Below are positions 32,457 through 38,556 of a stretch of DNA of 38,556 bases, one piece after another. Source of the DNA: JBBRYB01 sp038238115 (lineage in GTDB: Bacteria; Actinomycetota; Actinomycetes; Propionibacteriales; Nocardioidaceae). The notes below the pieces were generated by a model that worked only from the letters and a program-made list of their open reading frames with translations, ran no database searches and was not told the DNA's origin. The DNA lies in NCBI GenBank assembly GCA_038238115.1, contig JBBRYB010000033.1, positions 1 to 38,556 on the forward strand. Direction: 5' to 3'. Position 1 is the stretch's first letter, and every line of letters starts with the position of its first letter. A program made the translations under genes and the position numbers.

Positions 32457-32714
32457 ATGCCAGGCAAGACCGAAGCCGAAAGTTCCAAGACCCGATATCA
32501 GCAGTGGCTGGACGTCGAGGATGCCTGGCCGGCTGAGTGGCGCGACGCCACCAGCCTCGACGACGAGCTGCTCGAGCTCACCGCCGAGCAGTTGCAGGCG
32601 CACCGTTCCGAGCTGGGTGCCGTGATCGGGAGCTATCGGGGAGGTCCCCTCCGGCAGGACGCATCGGAGTGGCCCGGACGGCGATCCCTCACCGGAGCGG
32701 ATGCCTCGCGGTGA
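32457..32714 (+). pseudogene. Possible C-terminal fragment of an ArsR-type regulator
   Basis: The frame reads 'RYQQWLDVEDAWPAEWRDAT' then 'ELLELTAEQLQAHRSELGAV'. It resembles the helical C-terminus of actinobacterial ArsR-like helix-turn-helix regulators, but no DNA-binding domain precedes it and the ATG at 32457 has no ribosome site. It follows the permease remnant by 15 bases; the two may be leftovers of one transporter operon. Confidence 0.35.
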
Positions 32715-32976
32715 GCGTTTTCGTCGCCTATGTCTGTCAAGACCTCATGTCCGCTGTGTAAACAGCACCACTCCTGAACTGCGCCACCGCGCTCCGACTT
32801 CTCCCCCCGGTGGTCGCCGACCTCGGCGCCAGCCAAACATTGGCAGCGTGAACTCGGGTGGACCATGTCCTGATGCTGGACTGCGGCTGAGTCGGCGGCA
32901 ACGTGCTCTGCTGTGCCGCCGACTCTGTGCGGGCACTCTTGCTGTTCGCATGCCGCCGCAAGTCTGGCGTGGGCGA
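32715..32976. other. Non-coding stretch, possible insertion-sequence debris
   Basis: No gene is supported between the remnant and the membrane-protein gene. The motif TGTCAAGACCTCATGTCC near 32735 and the near-mirror ATGTCCTGATGCTGGA near 32866 recall the ends of IS481-type elements, but there is no transposase. Confidence 0.25.
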
Positions 32977-33654
32977 TCAGTTGCGACGGAGCGCCGTGAT
33001 TCCCAGTCCGACGAGTGCGCCTCCGAGTGGGAGCAGGATCAGGAACGCCGACAGGCCGCCAGCCGTGCTGAAGGGCAGCAGCACGGCACCGAGGATGGTC
33101 AGGCCACCGAGCCAGATCGGCACGGCATGGCCGCGGATCAGGGCGGCTCCGAGGAGCACCATCCCGATCACGAATAGGGGCGCGAACGCGAACGGGAGGC
33201 CGATGAGTGGCTCGGTGTCGGTGGTCTTGAAGAGCGTCGTTGCCATCGCCGGGTCGGACTTCACCAGGGCGCCCATCACCAGGGTGATCATCACGTCGCC
33301 AGCTCCGAGCGCGGTGATCCCGATGCCGGCGAGCACCGCACCGGCAGTGGCCAGGCTGGCACCGCGGCCACGGACGAGGCGCAGCACCGCGACGAGTCCG
33401 GGCACCAGCAGAAACGCGCCGACCGCGGTGAGCAGGCCACCGATGACGCCAGTCGTGTGGTGCCGGGCGAACGAGTCGACGTACGGCGCCGCCGGCCCGT
33501 CCGGCGGGACGGTGAGCAGGTGTCCGACCACGATGCCCACTCCGGCAGCTGCGGTGCAGAGCGCCGCAAGCCGGCGGCGAAGCGCGGGCCCGTCGCCGAC
33601 TGCGTCGGTGGTCGCACGGGTGGTCTCGCCGGTGCTGTGGTTGATGGTAGTCAT
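32977..33654 (-). CDS. Multi-TM membrane protein of two-component module 1
   Basis: This 225-residue protein starts at the ATG at 33654, with AGGAGGAC just upstream. About six membrane helices are visible ('LAALCTAAAGVGIVVGHLL', 'TGVIGGLLTAVGAFLLVPGL', 'ATAGAVLAGIGITALGAGDV', 'PFAFAPLFVIGMVLLGAALI', 'LIRGHAVPIWLGGLTILGAV', 'GGLSAFLILLPLGGALVGLG'). No catalytic motif is seen. The family could be DUF4386-like. It is divergent from the adjacent kinase-regulator pair and is likely its regulatory target. A similar gene occupies the same place in module 2. Confidence 0.75.
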   Translation of the reverse strand: MTTINHSTGETTRATTDAVGDGPALRRRLAALCTAAAGVGIVVGHLLTVPPDGPAAPYVDSFARHHTTGVIGGLLTAVGAFLLVPGLVAVLRLVRGRGASLATAGAVLAGIGITALGAGDVMITLVMGALVKSDPAMATTLFKTTDTEPLIGLPFAFAPLFVIGMVLLGAALIRGHAVPIWLGGLTILGAVLLPFSTAGGLSAFLILLPLGGALVGLGITALRRN

Positions 33655-33807
33655 GTCGTCCTCCTAGGGATGGGCTGTCTGCAAGGACTCAGAACCTAGG
33701 GAGCACACCCACCGCGGCACATCGGCCGTCGCGCACGGTCCCTGCCAGCGCCGTGGGGGATGCGTCCTCCTCACTTCGGAGGATGGGCAACGGGGTGCCG
33801 ACCGGCC

Positions 33808-33813
33808 TAGTGT
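33808..33813 (+). promoter_or_regulatory. -10 element of a leaderless promoter for kinase 1
   Basis: TAGTGT lies 8 bases before the ATG at 33822, so transcription would begin at or within a base or two of the start codon, a common actinobacterial arrangement. No ribosome site precedes that ATG, which agrees. Confidence 0.5.
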
Positions 33814-33821
33814 CAGGCCGC

Positions 33822-34997
33822 ATGAAGGTCGCGAAGTTCGGTGGCGTCGCGAACCCGATGCCGGTGGACGTGACCGTCGCCGCCGTATTCGCGGTGGTGG
33901 CCGAGGTCGAGCTGAGGCTGTCCTCGCAGAACGTCCTGAACGGCACCGTCCCGGTAGCGGTGGACTCGGTGCTGGTGCTCATCCCGCTGGTGGCGATGTC
34001 GTGGCGCCGAGTTGCGCCATTCACCGCCTGCGTCGTCATGGCCGTCGCCCTGACCGCGGTTGGGGCTGGGCTGGGCGGGACGTTCTGCTTCTTCGGAGGG
34101 CTTCTCCCGTTCCTCGTCCTGGTCTACTCGGCCTCCGCGTCGGCGCGCTCGCCATATGACCGGCTGGTCCTCCTCGTACCGCTCGCTCTCGTCGCGCCGA
34201 TGCACGCCTACATCTCGACCTTCCGCATTCCCGCCGATCTGATCTTCGCCACGGTCGTCTCCTTGGCGGCATGGACGACCGGCCAGGGGGTTCGCCGGTG
34301 GCAACACCAGAGCCACCTGCTGGCCGCGGCTCTCGCCACCGTGGAGCGTGGCCGCGAGGACCGCGAGCGGCTGGCGCTGGCCGAGGAGCGCACCCGCATT
34401 GCCCGTGAGCTGCACGACGTCGTCGCGCACGGGATGAGCGTGATGGTGATGCAGGCCGGAGTTGCGAGGCTCGACGTCCAGCACGACGCGGACGCGGCAG
34501 ACGCCGCACTCGCACAGATCGAGGAGGTCGGAAAGGCCGCGCTGCTCGAGATGCGCCGGCTCGTGGGAATCTGGCGCGACCAGGAGACGCAGGACATCGA
34601 GCCCCAACCCGGGATGGCGCGACTACCGGTCCTGCTCGACGGCTTGACCAGCGCCGGCCTCGCCATCGACCACCACACCCGCGGCGCGTCACGCCCACTG
34701 TCCAAGGCCCAGGACGTCTCGGCATACCGGGTCATCGGTGAGGCGCTCACCAACGCACTGCGCCACGGCGCACCCGGCCGGGTCGGGCTCGAGGTCGACT
34801 GGCGGACCGACCGGCTGGCGATCACGGTGTCGAACCCGATAGACCGGACCCTTGGCGTACCGGCCGGGGGCGACGGCCACGGACTGATCGGGATCCGCGA
34901 ACGGGCCTCGCTGTTCGGCGGCAGATGCCGCACCGGCGTGACCGCTGGCCGCTACGTGACCGAGGTCGAGCTGCCCTACGACCTGGAGCCGGTGTGA
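33822..34997 (+). CDS. Sensor histidine kinase, NarL/DesK type (module 1)
   Basis: The product has 391 residues from the ATG at 33822; in-frame GTG (33753) and ATG (33783) starts exist but lack proper ribosome spacing. The N-terminal half has four to five membrane helices ('VTVAAVFAVVAEVELRLSS', 'VVMAVALTAVGAGLGGTFCF', 'GLLPFLVLVYSASA'). The HisKA_3 phosphoacceptor is in 'RIARELHDVVAHGMSVMVMQ', and the ATPase domain has 'YRVIGEALTNALRHG' and 'GHGLIGIRERASLFGG'. It senses an unknown membrane signal and phosphorylates the regulator encoded next, with which it overlaps by 4 bases (GTGA). Confidence 0.93.
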   Translation: MKVAKFGGVANPMPVDVTVAAVFAVVAEVELRLSSQNVLNGTVPVAVDSVLVLIPLVAMSWRRVAPFTACVVMAVALTAVGAGLGGTFCFFGGLLPFLVLVYSASASARSPYDRLVLLVPLALVAPMHAYISTFRIPADLIFATVVSLAAWTTGQGVRRWQHQSHLLAAALATVERGREDRERLALAEERTRIARELHDVVAHGMSVMVMQAGVARLDVQHDADAADAALAQIEEVGKAALLEMRRLVGIWRDQETQDIEPQPGMARLPVLLDGLTSAGLAIDHHTRGASRPLSKAQDVSAYRVIGEALTNALRHGAPGRVGLEVDWRTDRLAITVSNPIDRTLGVPAGGDGHGLIGIRERASLFGGRCRTGVTAGRYVTEVELPYDLEPV

Positions 34998-35644
34998 TCC
35001 AGCTGGTGACCGCCGACGACCAGGCGCTGATCCGCAGCTCGCTGCGCTCGATCCTTGATCGCGAGGACGACCTGGAGGTCGTCGCCGAGGCGGTCGACGG
35101 ATTCGAGGCCGTGGAACAGGCTCGCCGACTCTCACCCGACGTGGTGCTGATGGACATCCGCATGCCCGGCATGGACGGCATCGCCGCCACCCGGGCGATC
35201 CTCGCCTTCCCGGATCCCCCGAAGGTGTTGATCCTGACCACCTTCGATCTCGACGAGTACGTCCACGCCTGTCTGCGCGCCGGCGCCAGCGGCTTCCTGC
35301 TTAAGGACACCGATCCCGCCGGCATCGTCGCAGCCGTCCGCGCCACCCATGCCGGAGACGCGATCCTCTCCGCAGCAGTGACCCGTCGGTTGGTCGCGTC
35401 GTACGTGCAGGCACCGGCACCCGGAGTAACCCTGTCCGCCACGCTGACCGAGCGCGAGACCGACGTGCTGCAGGCGATCGCACGGGGACTCTCGAACGCG
35501 GAAGTGGCTCGAGAGCTGTACCTGGGCGAGACGACGGTGAAGACTCACGTCACCTCGATCCTCGCCAAGCTCGGTGTTCGCGACCGGCTGCAGGCCGTGG
35601 TCCTGGCCTACGAGTCCGGGCTGGTCCGACCCGGGTCGGAATGA
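34994..35644 (+). CDS. NarL/LuxR-type response regulator (module 1)
   Basis: This 216-residue protein starts at a GTG at 34994 inside the kinase stop. The receiver domain has the acidic pair in 'LVTADDQALIRSSL', the phosphoacceptor Asp in 'VVLMDIRMPGMDGIAA', the switch Thr in 'VLILTTFDLDEYV' and the Lys in 'GFLLKDTDP'. The LuxR-type helix-turn-helix follows: 'LTERETDVLQAIARGLSNAE' then 'GETTVKTHVTSILAKLGVRD'. It activates or represses genes on phosphorylation. The divergent membrane-protein gene at 32977 is a likely target by position. Confidence 0.95.
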   Translation: MIQLVTADDQALIRSSLRSILDREDDLEVVAEAVDGFEAVEQARRLSPDVVLMDIRMPGMDGIAATRAILAFPDPPKVLILTTFDLDEYVHACLRAGASGFLLKDTDPAGIVAAVRATHAGDAILSAAVTRRLVASYVQAPAPGVTLSATLTERETDVLQAIARGLSNAEVARELYLGETTVKTHVTSILAKLGVRDRLQAVVLAYESGLVRPGSE

Positions 35645-35694
35645 CCCAAGCTGGGTAGTTGAGTTCCTTCGTCACCGGTAGGTGATCCCTCAAC
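35643..35694. terminator. Paired hairpins after regulator 1
   Basis: ACCCA-AGC-TGGGT (35643-35655) overlaps the stop codon. It is followed by GTTGAG, then TCACC-GGTA-GGTGA, then CTCAAC, a nested hairpin to 35694. No U-tract is seen. This fits a terminator between the two modules. The remaining 223 bases to 35917 contain no supported gene. Confidence 0.45.
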
Positions 35695-35917
35695 GACGAG
35701 ATCGACACCGTCTTCGGCCCGCGCGCTAAGGCCCCCACGCAAAGTGAAACGCGTCAGTGCCATCGCAGATCCGTGCGGTGACGCCGCCGGTACGCCGTCA
35801 GCCCGGTTTCGCAGCAGATCCGGTCCCGGACGGGGGTGCCGACGGGACGCAGCTTGGCGTGGTCGTCTTCTTGTACGAGGTCGTCGTTTGACCACGGCGG
35901 GACAGGCTCGGACCGGG

Positions 35918-36607
35918 TCACGCGGCTCGAGCCGCGTGGGCGGGCCGCAGACACATGACGATGCTGGCGACGAGTGTCCACAACAGGAAGGCGAGGGAGG
36001 CGAGGAAGCTGACCGGCGTCACCAGTTGCAGGATCGCGAGCACGAGCGCGGGCCAGGCGAGCGAGCGTGGAAAGGCACCAGCCAGGATGCCGGCCAACGC
36101 CACCGCGAGCAGCAGGATCGTGATGCCGCCGGCTTCTGGCAGCAGGAGCTCCGAGCCGAGGATGTGCCAGGCTTGGAGCGCGGCCGGGGTGGTGGTGTGC
36201 TTGTGGCCGATGTCGCCGAGTGTGAAGTACGTGGTCGCGTAGATGAGTTGGCCGGTAGCGGTGACGGCTATCCCGACGAGGGCCGAGCCGGCAACCAGCG
36301 GGTGCAGCGCTGCCTGGCGGATCCTCGCCCAGAGCGCCGCGCCGAAGAAGACGAAGAAGATGGTCGCCCAGGCCAGGAGCATCCCTCCCGCCAAGACGTG
36401 CCCATGATTTGTGGAGTAGAACTCCGTGATCTTCGACACCGACGCGTCGCTGTCGGGGTAGGGGCCCATGAGCAGAAATGCGGCGGCGGTGAGTGCGACG
36501 TAGACGACGCCGACGAGCGGAACGAGCCGGCCGAGCCGGGCCGCCGGGGCAGAGTCCTCGAGCTCGAGAGGCTCATGCGAACGTGGACGCGTTGTGGGGT
36601 TGGTCAT
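35918..36607 (-). CDS. Multi-TM membrane protein of two-component module 2
   Basis: The product has 229 residues, ATG at 36607, preceded by AAAGGAGC. About six membrane helices ('LVPLVGVVYVALTAAAFLLM', 'LAGGMLLAWATIFFVFFGAA', 'LVAGSALVGIAVTATGQLIY', 'GGITILLLAVALAGILAGAF', 'LAWPALVLAILQLVTPVSFL') match the layout of the module 1 protein: same size, an extracellular loop after helix 1 ('YSTNHGHVLAGG' here against 'FARHHTTGVIGG' there). The two are probably distant paralogues. Function unknown. Confidence 0.75.
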   Translation of the reverse strand: MTNPTTRPRSHEPLELEDSAPAARLGRLVPLVGVVYVALTAAAFLLMGPYPDSDASVSKITEFYSTNHGHVLAGGMLLAWATIFFVFFGAALWARIRQAALHPLVAGSALVGIAVTATGQLIYATTYFTLGDIGHKHTTTPAALQAWHILGSELLLPEAGGITILLLAVALAGILAGAFPRSLAWPALVLAILQLVTPVSFLASLAFLLWTLVASIVMCLRPAHAARAA

Positions 36608-36768
36608 CTTGGTGCTCCTTTACCGTTGTGGTTGACCCGTGCGACGCTAGGTGGCCCGGGTGGACGGCGTCGTCGGCCGGCGTGGTGATATTTGGGTCAG
36701 CCAACCGGCTGATCTTTCGAGGTTGCTGGATCGACCGACCGGCCGATGACACGCAGCCGGCCGCGGCC

Positions 36769-36774
36769 TACCTT
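36769..36774 (+). promoter_or_regulatory. -10 element of a leaderless promoter for kinase 2
   Basis: TACCTT lies 6 bases before the GTG at 36781, the same arrangement as kinase 1. The 36608-36780 gap otherwise shows no gene. Confidence 0.4.
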
Positions 36775-36780
36775 GAGGTC

Positions 36781-37914
36781 GTGCACATTCGGCTCGCTCG
36801 TCTGCGTCGCTTGCGGCCCGACTCGCTGACGCTCGACCGGGTGCTTGCGGTGCTGCTGACGGTCGCCGCGCAGTTTGAGATCTGGCTTGGCAGCGGCGCC
36901 GCTCACCACCAGATCGCCACCGCGCTAACCGCAGCGGTGGTGACGGCATCGGTCGCCGTTCGCCGTCGCTATCCGACGTTGGTGGGGACGGCCGTGCCGG
37001 TGTTCTCCGCAGCAAATTTCGCCCTCTGGGGCGGCCCGCAGGTCATCGAATACCCCATCGCCAACTTCTGTGCGCTCTATGCGCTGGCGGTATGGACACC
37101 GCCGCGCCGCTTCGCGTTCGGGACGACGGTGGTTGTGGCGGCCTTCCTTGCCACGATCGCCGGCCCGACGTCGAGCATGCGCGGCGTGGTGGGGTTCACC
37201 GTCGTCGTACTCGTGGTGATGGTGCTCGTCCGCCGGGTGGTCGGTGACCGCGAGCGGCGCGCCCAGCTCGCCGAACGGGAGCGGGACCTCGCGGCGCGGG
37301 AGGCCGTCGTGGAGGAGCGCGCGCGAATCGCGCGCGAGCTGCATGATGCGATCGCGCACAACGTCTCGATGATCGTCATCCAGGCCGGCGCCGAGCGGCG
37401 CGTTCTCGACGGCGAGCGCGGCTCGACGCGGGAGGTGCTGCACACCATCGAGCAGATCGGACGGAGCGCCTTGACCGAGATGCGCCGACTGGTCGGCATG
37501 CTCCGCAGCGACGGCGCCGACCCGCTTACGCCGCAGCCGGGGTTGGGCGACCTGCCGACGCTGATCACTCAGGTGTGCGAGGCGGGGCTTCCCGTAGAGC
37601 TCTCCGTCGACGGCGCGCGCCGCGACCTGCCCGTCGGCATCGAGCTGTCGGCCTACCGGATCGTCCAGGAGGCACTGACGAACGCGCTCAAGCACGCCGG
37701 CCAGGCGCGCGCGCGTGTGTATGTCCGCTACGGCCCGGACTCGCTCGAACTCGAGATCATCGACGACGGCGGCGGATCGCCGGCGCCCGTGTCCAGCGGC
37801 GGGCACGGCCTGGTCGGGATGGGCGAGCGGGTGGCACTCTACGGCGGTCAATTCGATGCAGGCCGGGTTCCGAGCGGCGGCTTCGCCGTCCGAGTCCTGC
37901 TGCCGATCCGATGA
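36781..37914 (+). CDS. Sensor histidine kinase, NarL/DesK type (module 2)
   Basis: This 377-residue protein starts at a GTG at 36781, six bases after the predicted -10. An earlier in-frame start would cross the divergent gene. Membrane helices fill residues 20-150 ('RVLAVLLTVAAQFEIWLG', 'GTAVPVFSAANFALWGG', 'VVGFTVVVLVVMVLVRRV'). A coiled-coil linker ('RRAQLAERERDLAAREAVVE') leads to the phosphoacceptor 'RIARELHDAIAHNVSMIVIQ', and the ATPase domain has 'YRIVQEALTNALKHAG' and 'GHGLVGMGERVALYGG'. It is paralogous to the module 1 kinase. Its stop overlaps the next ATG (ATGA). Confidence 0.93.
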   Translation: MHIRLARLRRLRPDSLTLDRVLAVLLTVAAQFEIWLGSGAAHHQIATALTAAVVTASVAVRRRYPTLVGTAVPVFSAANFALWGGPQVIEYPIANFCALYALAVWTPPRRFAFGTTVVVAAFLATIAGPTSSMRGVVGFTVVVLVVMVLVRRVVGDRERRAQLAERERDLAAREAVVEERARIARELHDAIAHNVSMIVIQAGAERRVLDGERGSTREVLHTIEQIGRSALTEMRRLVGMLRSDGADPLTPQPGLGDLPTLITQVCEAGLPVELSVDGARRDLPVGIELSAYRIVQEALTNALKHAGQARARVYVRYGPDSLELEIIDDGGGSPAPVSSGGHGLVGMGERVALYGGQFDAGRVPSGGFAVRVLLPIR

Positions 37915-38556
37915 CGAGCGTCCTGATCGCCGATGACCAGGCGCTCGTTCGGGTCGGGCTGCGCAAGATCCTCGAGAGCGAGCCAGACACGACCGTCCTC
38001 GGCGAGGCGGGTGACGGCGAGGACGCCGTCACCGCCGCACGGCGGCTTCGACCCGACGTCGTGCTGATGGACATCCGCATGCCCGTCCTGGACGGGATCG
38101 AAGCGACCCGGCGGATTGTCGCGGCGCAGCCCGCCACGCGGGTGCTGATCCTGACCACGTTCGGGCTCGACGCCTACATCTACGACGCGCTGCGCGCCGG
38201 CGCGAGCGGCTTCATGCTCAAGGACGCACCACCGGAGGAAATCGTCGCCGCCGTGCGGATCGTCGCCAGCGGCGAGGCGCTGCTCGCGCCGGCGGTCACC
38301 CGCGCGGTGATCGAGGAATTCGCACGGCAACGACCCGCCGCCGCTCCGACACCGCCGCGAGCGGTCGCGGAGCTGACGCCGCGCGAACGCGAGGTCCTCG
38401 ACCTGCTCGCCCGCGGCCTGTCCAACCCCGAGATCTGCAAGCAGCTCGTGATCAGCGAAGCCACCGCGAAGACCCACGTGGCGCGCATCCTCCAGAAACT
38501 CGGCATCCGCGACCGCGTGCAAGCCGTCATCTACGCCTACGAGAACAGCCTCATCA
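37911..38556 (+). CDS. NarL/LuxR-type response regulator (module 2), 3' partial
   Basis: The ATG at 37911 overlaps the kinase stop. The visible 215 residues contain a receiver domain ('VLIADDQALVRVGLRKIL', 'VVLMDIRMPVLDGIEA', 'GFMLKDAPPEEIVAAV') and a LuxR helix-turn-helix ('LTPREREVLDLLARGLSNPE', 'SEATAKTHVARILQKLGIRD'). The window ends at 'AYENSLI', probably within a few codons of the stop. It is clearly paralogous to the module 1 regulator. The kinase-regulator pair would control the divergent membrane protein at 35918. Confidence 0.94.
   Translation, partial: MTSVLIADDQALVRVGLRKILESEPDTTVLGEAGDGEDAVTAARRLRPDVVLMDIRMPVLDGIEATRRIVAAQPATRVLILTTFGLDAYIYDALRAGASGFMLKDAPPEEIVAAVRIVASGEALLAPAVTRAVIEEFARQRPAAAPTPPRAVAELTPREREVLDLLARGLSNPEICKQLVISEATAKTHVARILQKLGIRDRVQAVIYAYENSLI

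Noticed and set aside
1..38556. CRISPR arrays, rRNA, tRNA genes, riboswitches
   Set aside because: No regularly spaced repeats, conserved rRNA segments, cloverleaf-compatible sequence or known riboswitch leader was seen on either strand.

Overview
The window is GC-rich, densely packed actinobacterial chromosome. The signs are an Lsr2-type nucleoid protein, NarL/DesK-type sensor kinases, many GTG starts, 4-base start/stop overlaps and leaderless-looking promoters. A Nocardioides-like or related high-GC genus fits, but no rRNA or marker gene fixes the taxon. No tRNA, rRNA or CRISPR array was recognised.

Region 1 (1-4198) is chromosomal flank: the end of a CorA-family Mg2+ transporter with a GQN rather than GMN signature, a 67-residue Lsr2-like protein, an ArnT/PMT-type glycosyltransferase broken by one in-frame TAG, and a TRAM-domain 23S rRNA/tRNA uracil methyltransferase.

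Region 2 (about 4200 to 32220) is an integrative and conjugative element (ICE). The integrase and excisionase lie at the left end. A mostly leftward transfer operon runs from about 32117 down to 6114: prim-pol primase, ParB-like protein, VirB8-like membrane protein (tentative), NlpC/P60 hydrolase, two small DUF6112-type membrane proteins, VirB6/TrbL, SCO6880 family, VirB4 ATPase, ArdC, VirD4/TraG coupling protein, SSB and DUF4913. No relaxase is recognisable. A repeat-rich non-coding block upstream of the primase (32123-32211) could be the main promoter/operator or an origin. Two cargo genes break the operon on the + strand: an OLD-family ATPase-TOPRIM nuclease (8976-10898), probably anti-phage, and an unknown gene at 26594.

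Region 3 is nested in the ICE. A Tn554-like transposon of about 6.8 kb (13494-20326) has inserted into the ICE's own ardC gene. It carries a pair of tyrosine recombinases (TnpA- and TnpB-like), a PadR/DUF1048/ABC-2 efflux cassette, and a second ardC copy that is itself frameshifted. Both ends carry the inverted repeat TATCTGGACAG. Removing the element in silico restores the host ardC reading frame.

Region 4 (32220-38556) begins with small gene remnants and then holds two copies of the same three-gene layout: a multi-TM membrane protein on the - strand, divergent from a sensor kinase/response regulator pair on the + strand. The last regulator runs off the window.

Decay or sequencing error recurs: two CAG-to-TAG type nonsense codons (2194-2196 and 6738-6740) and one single-base frameshift (about 14220). 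TAG is also the ordinary stop of several intact genes here, so recoding is unlikely.
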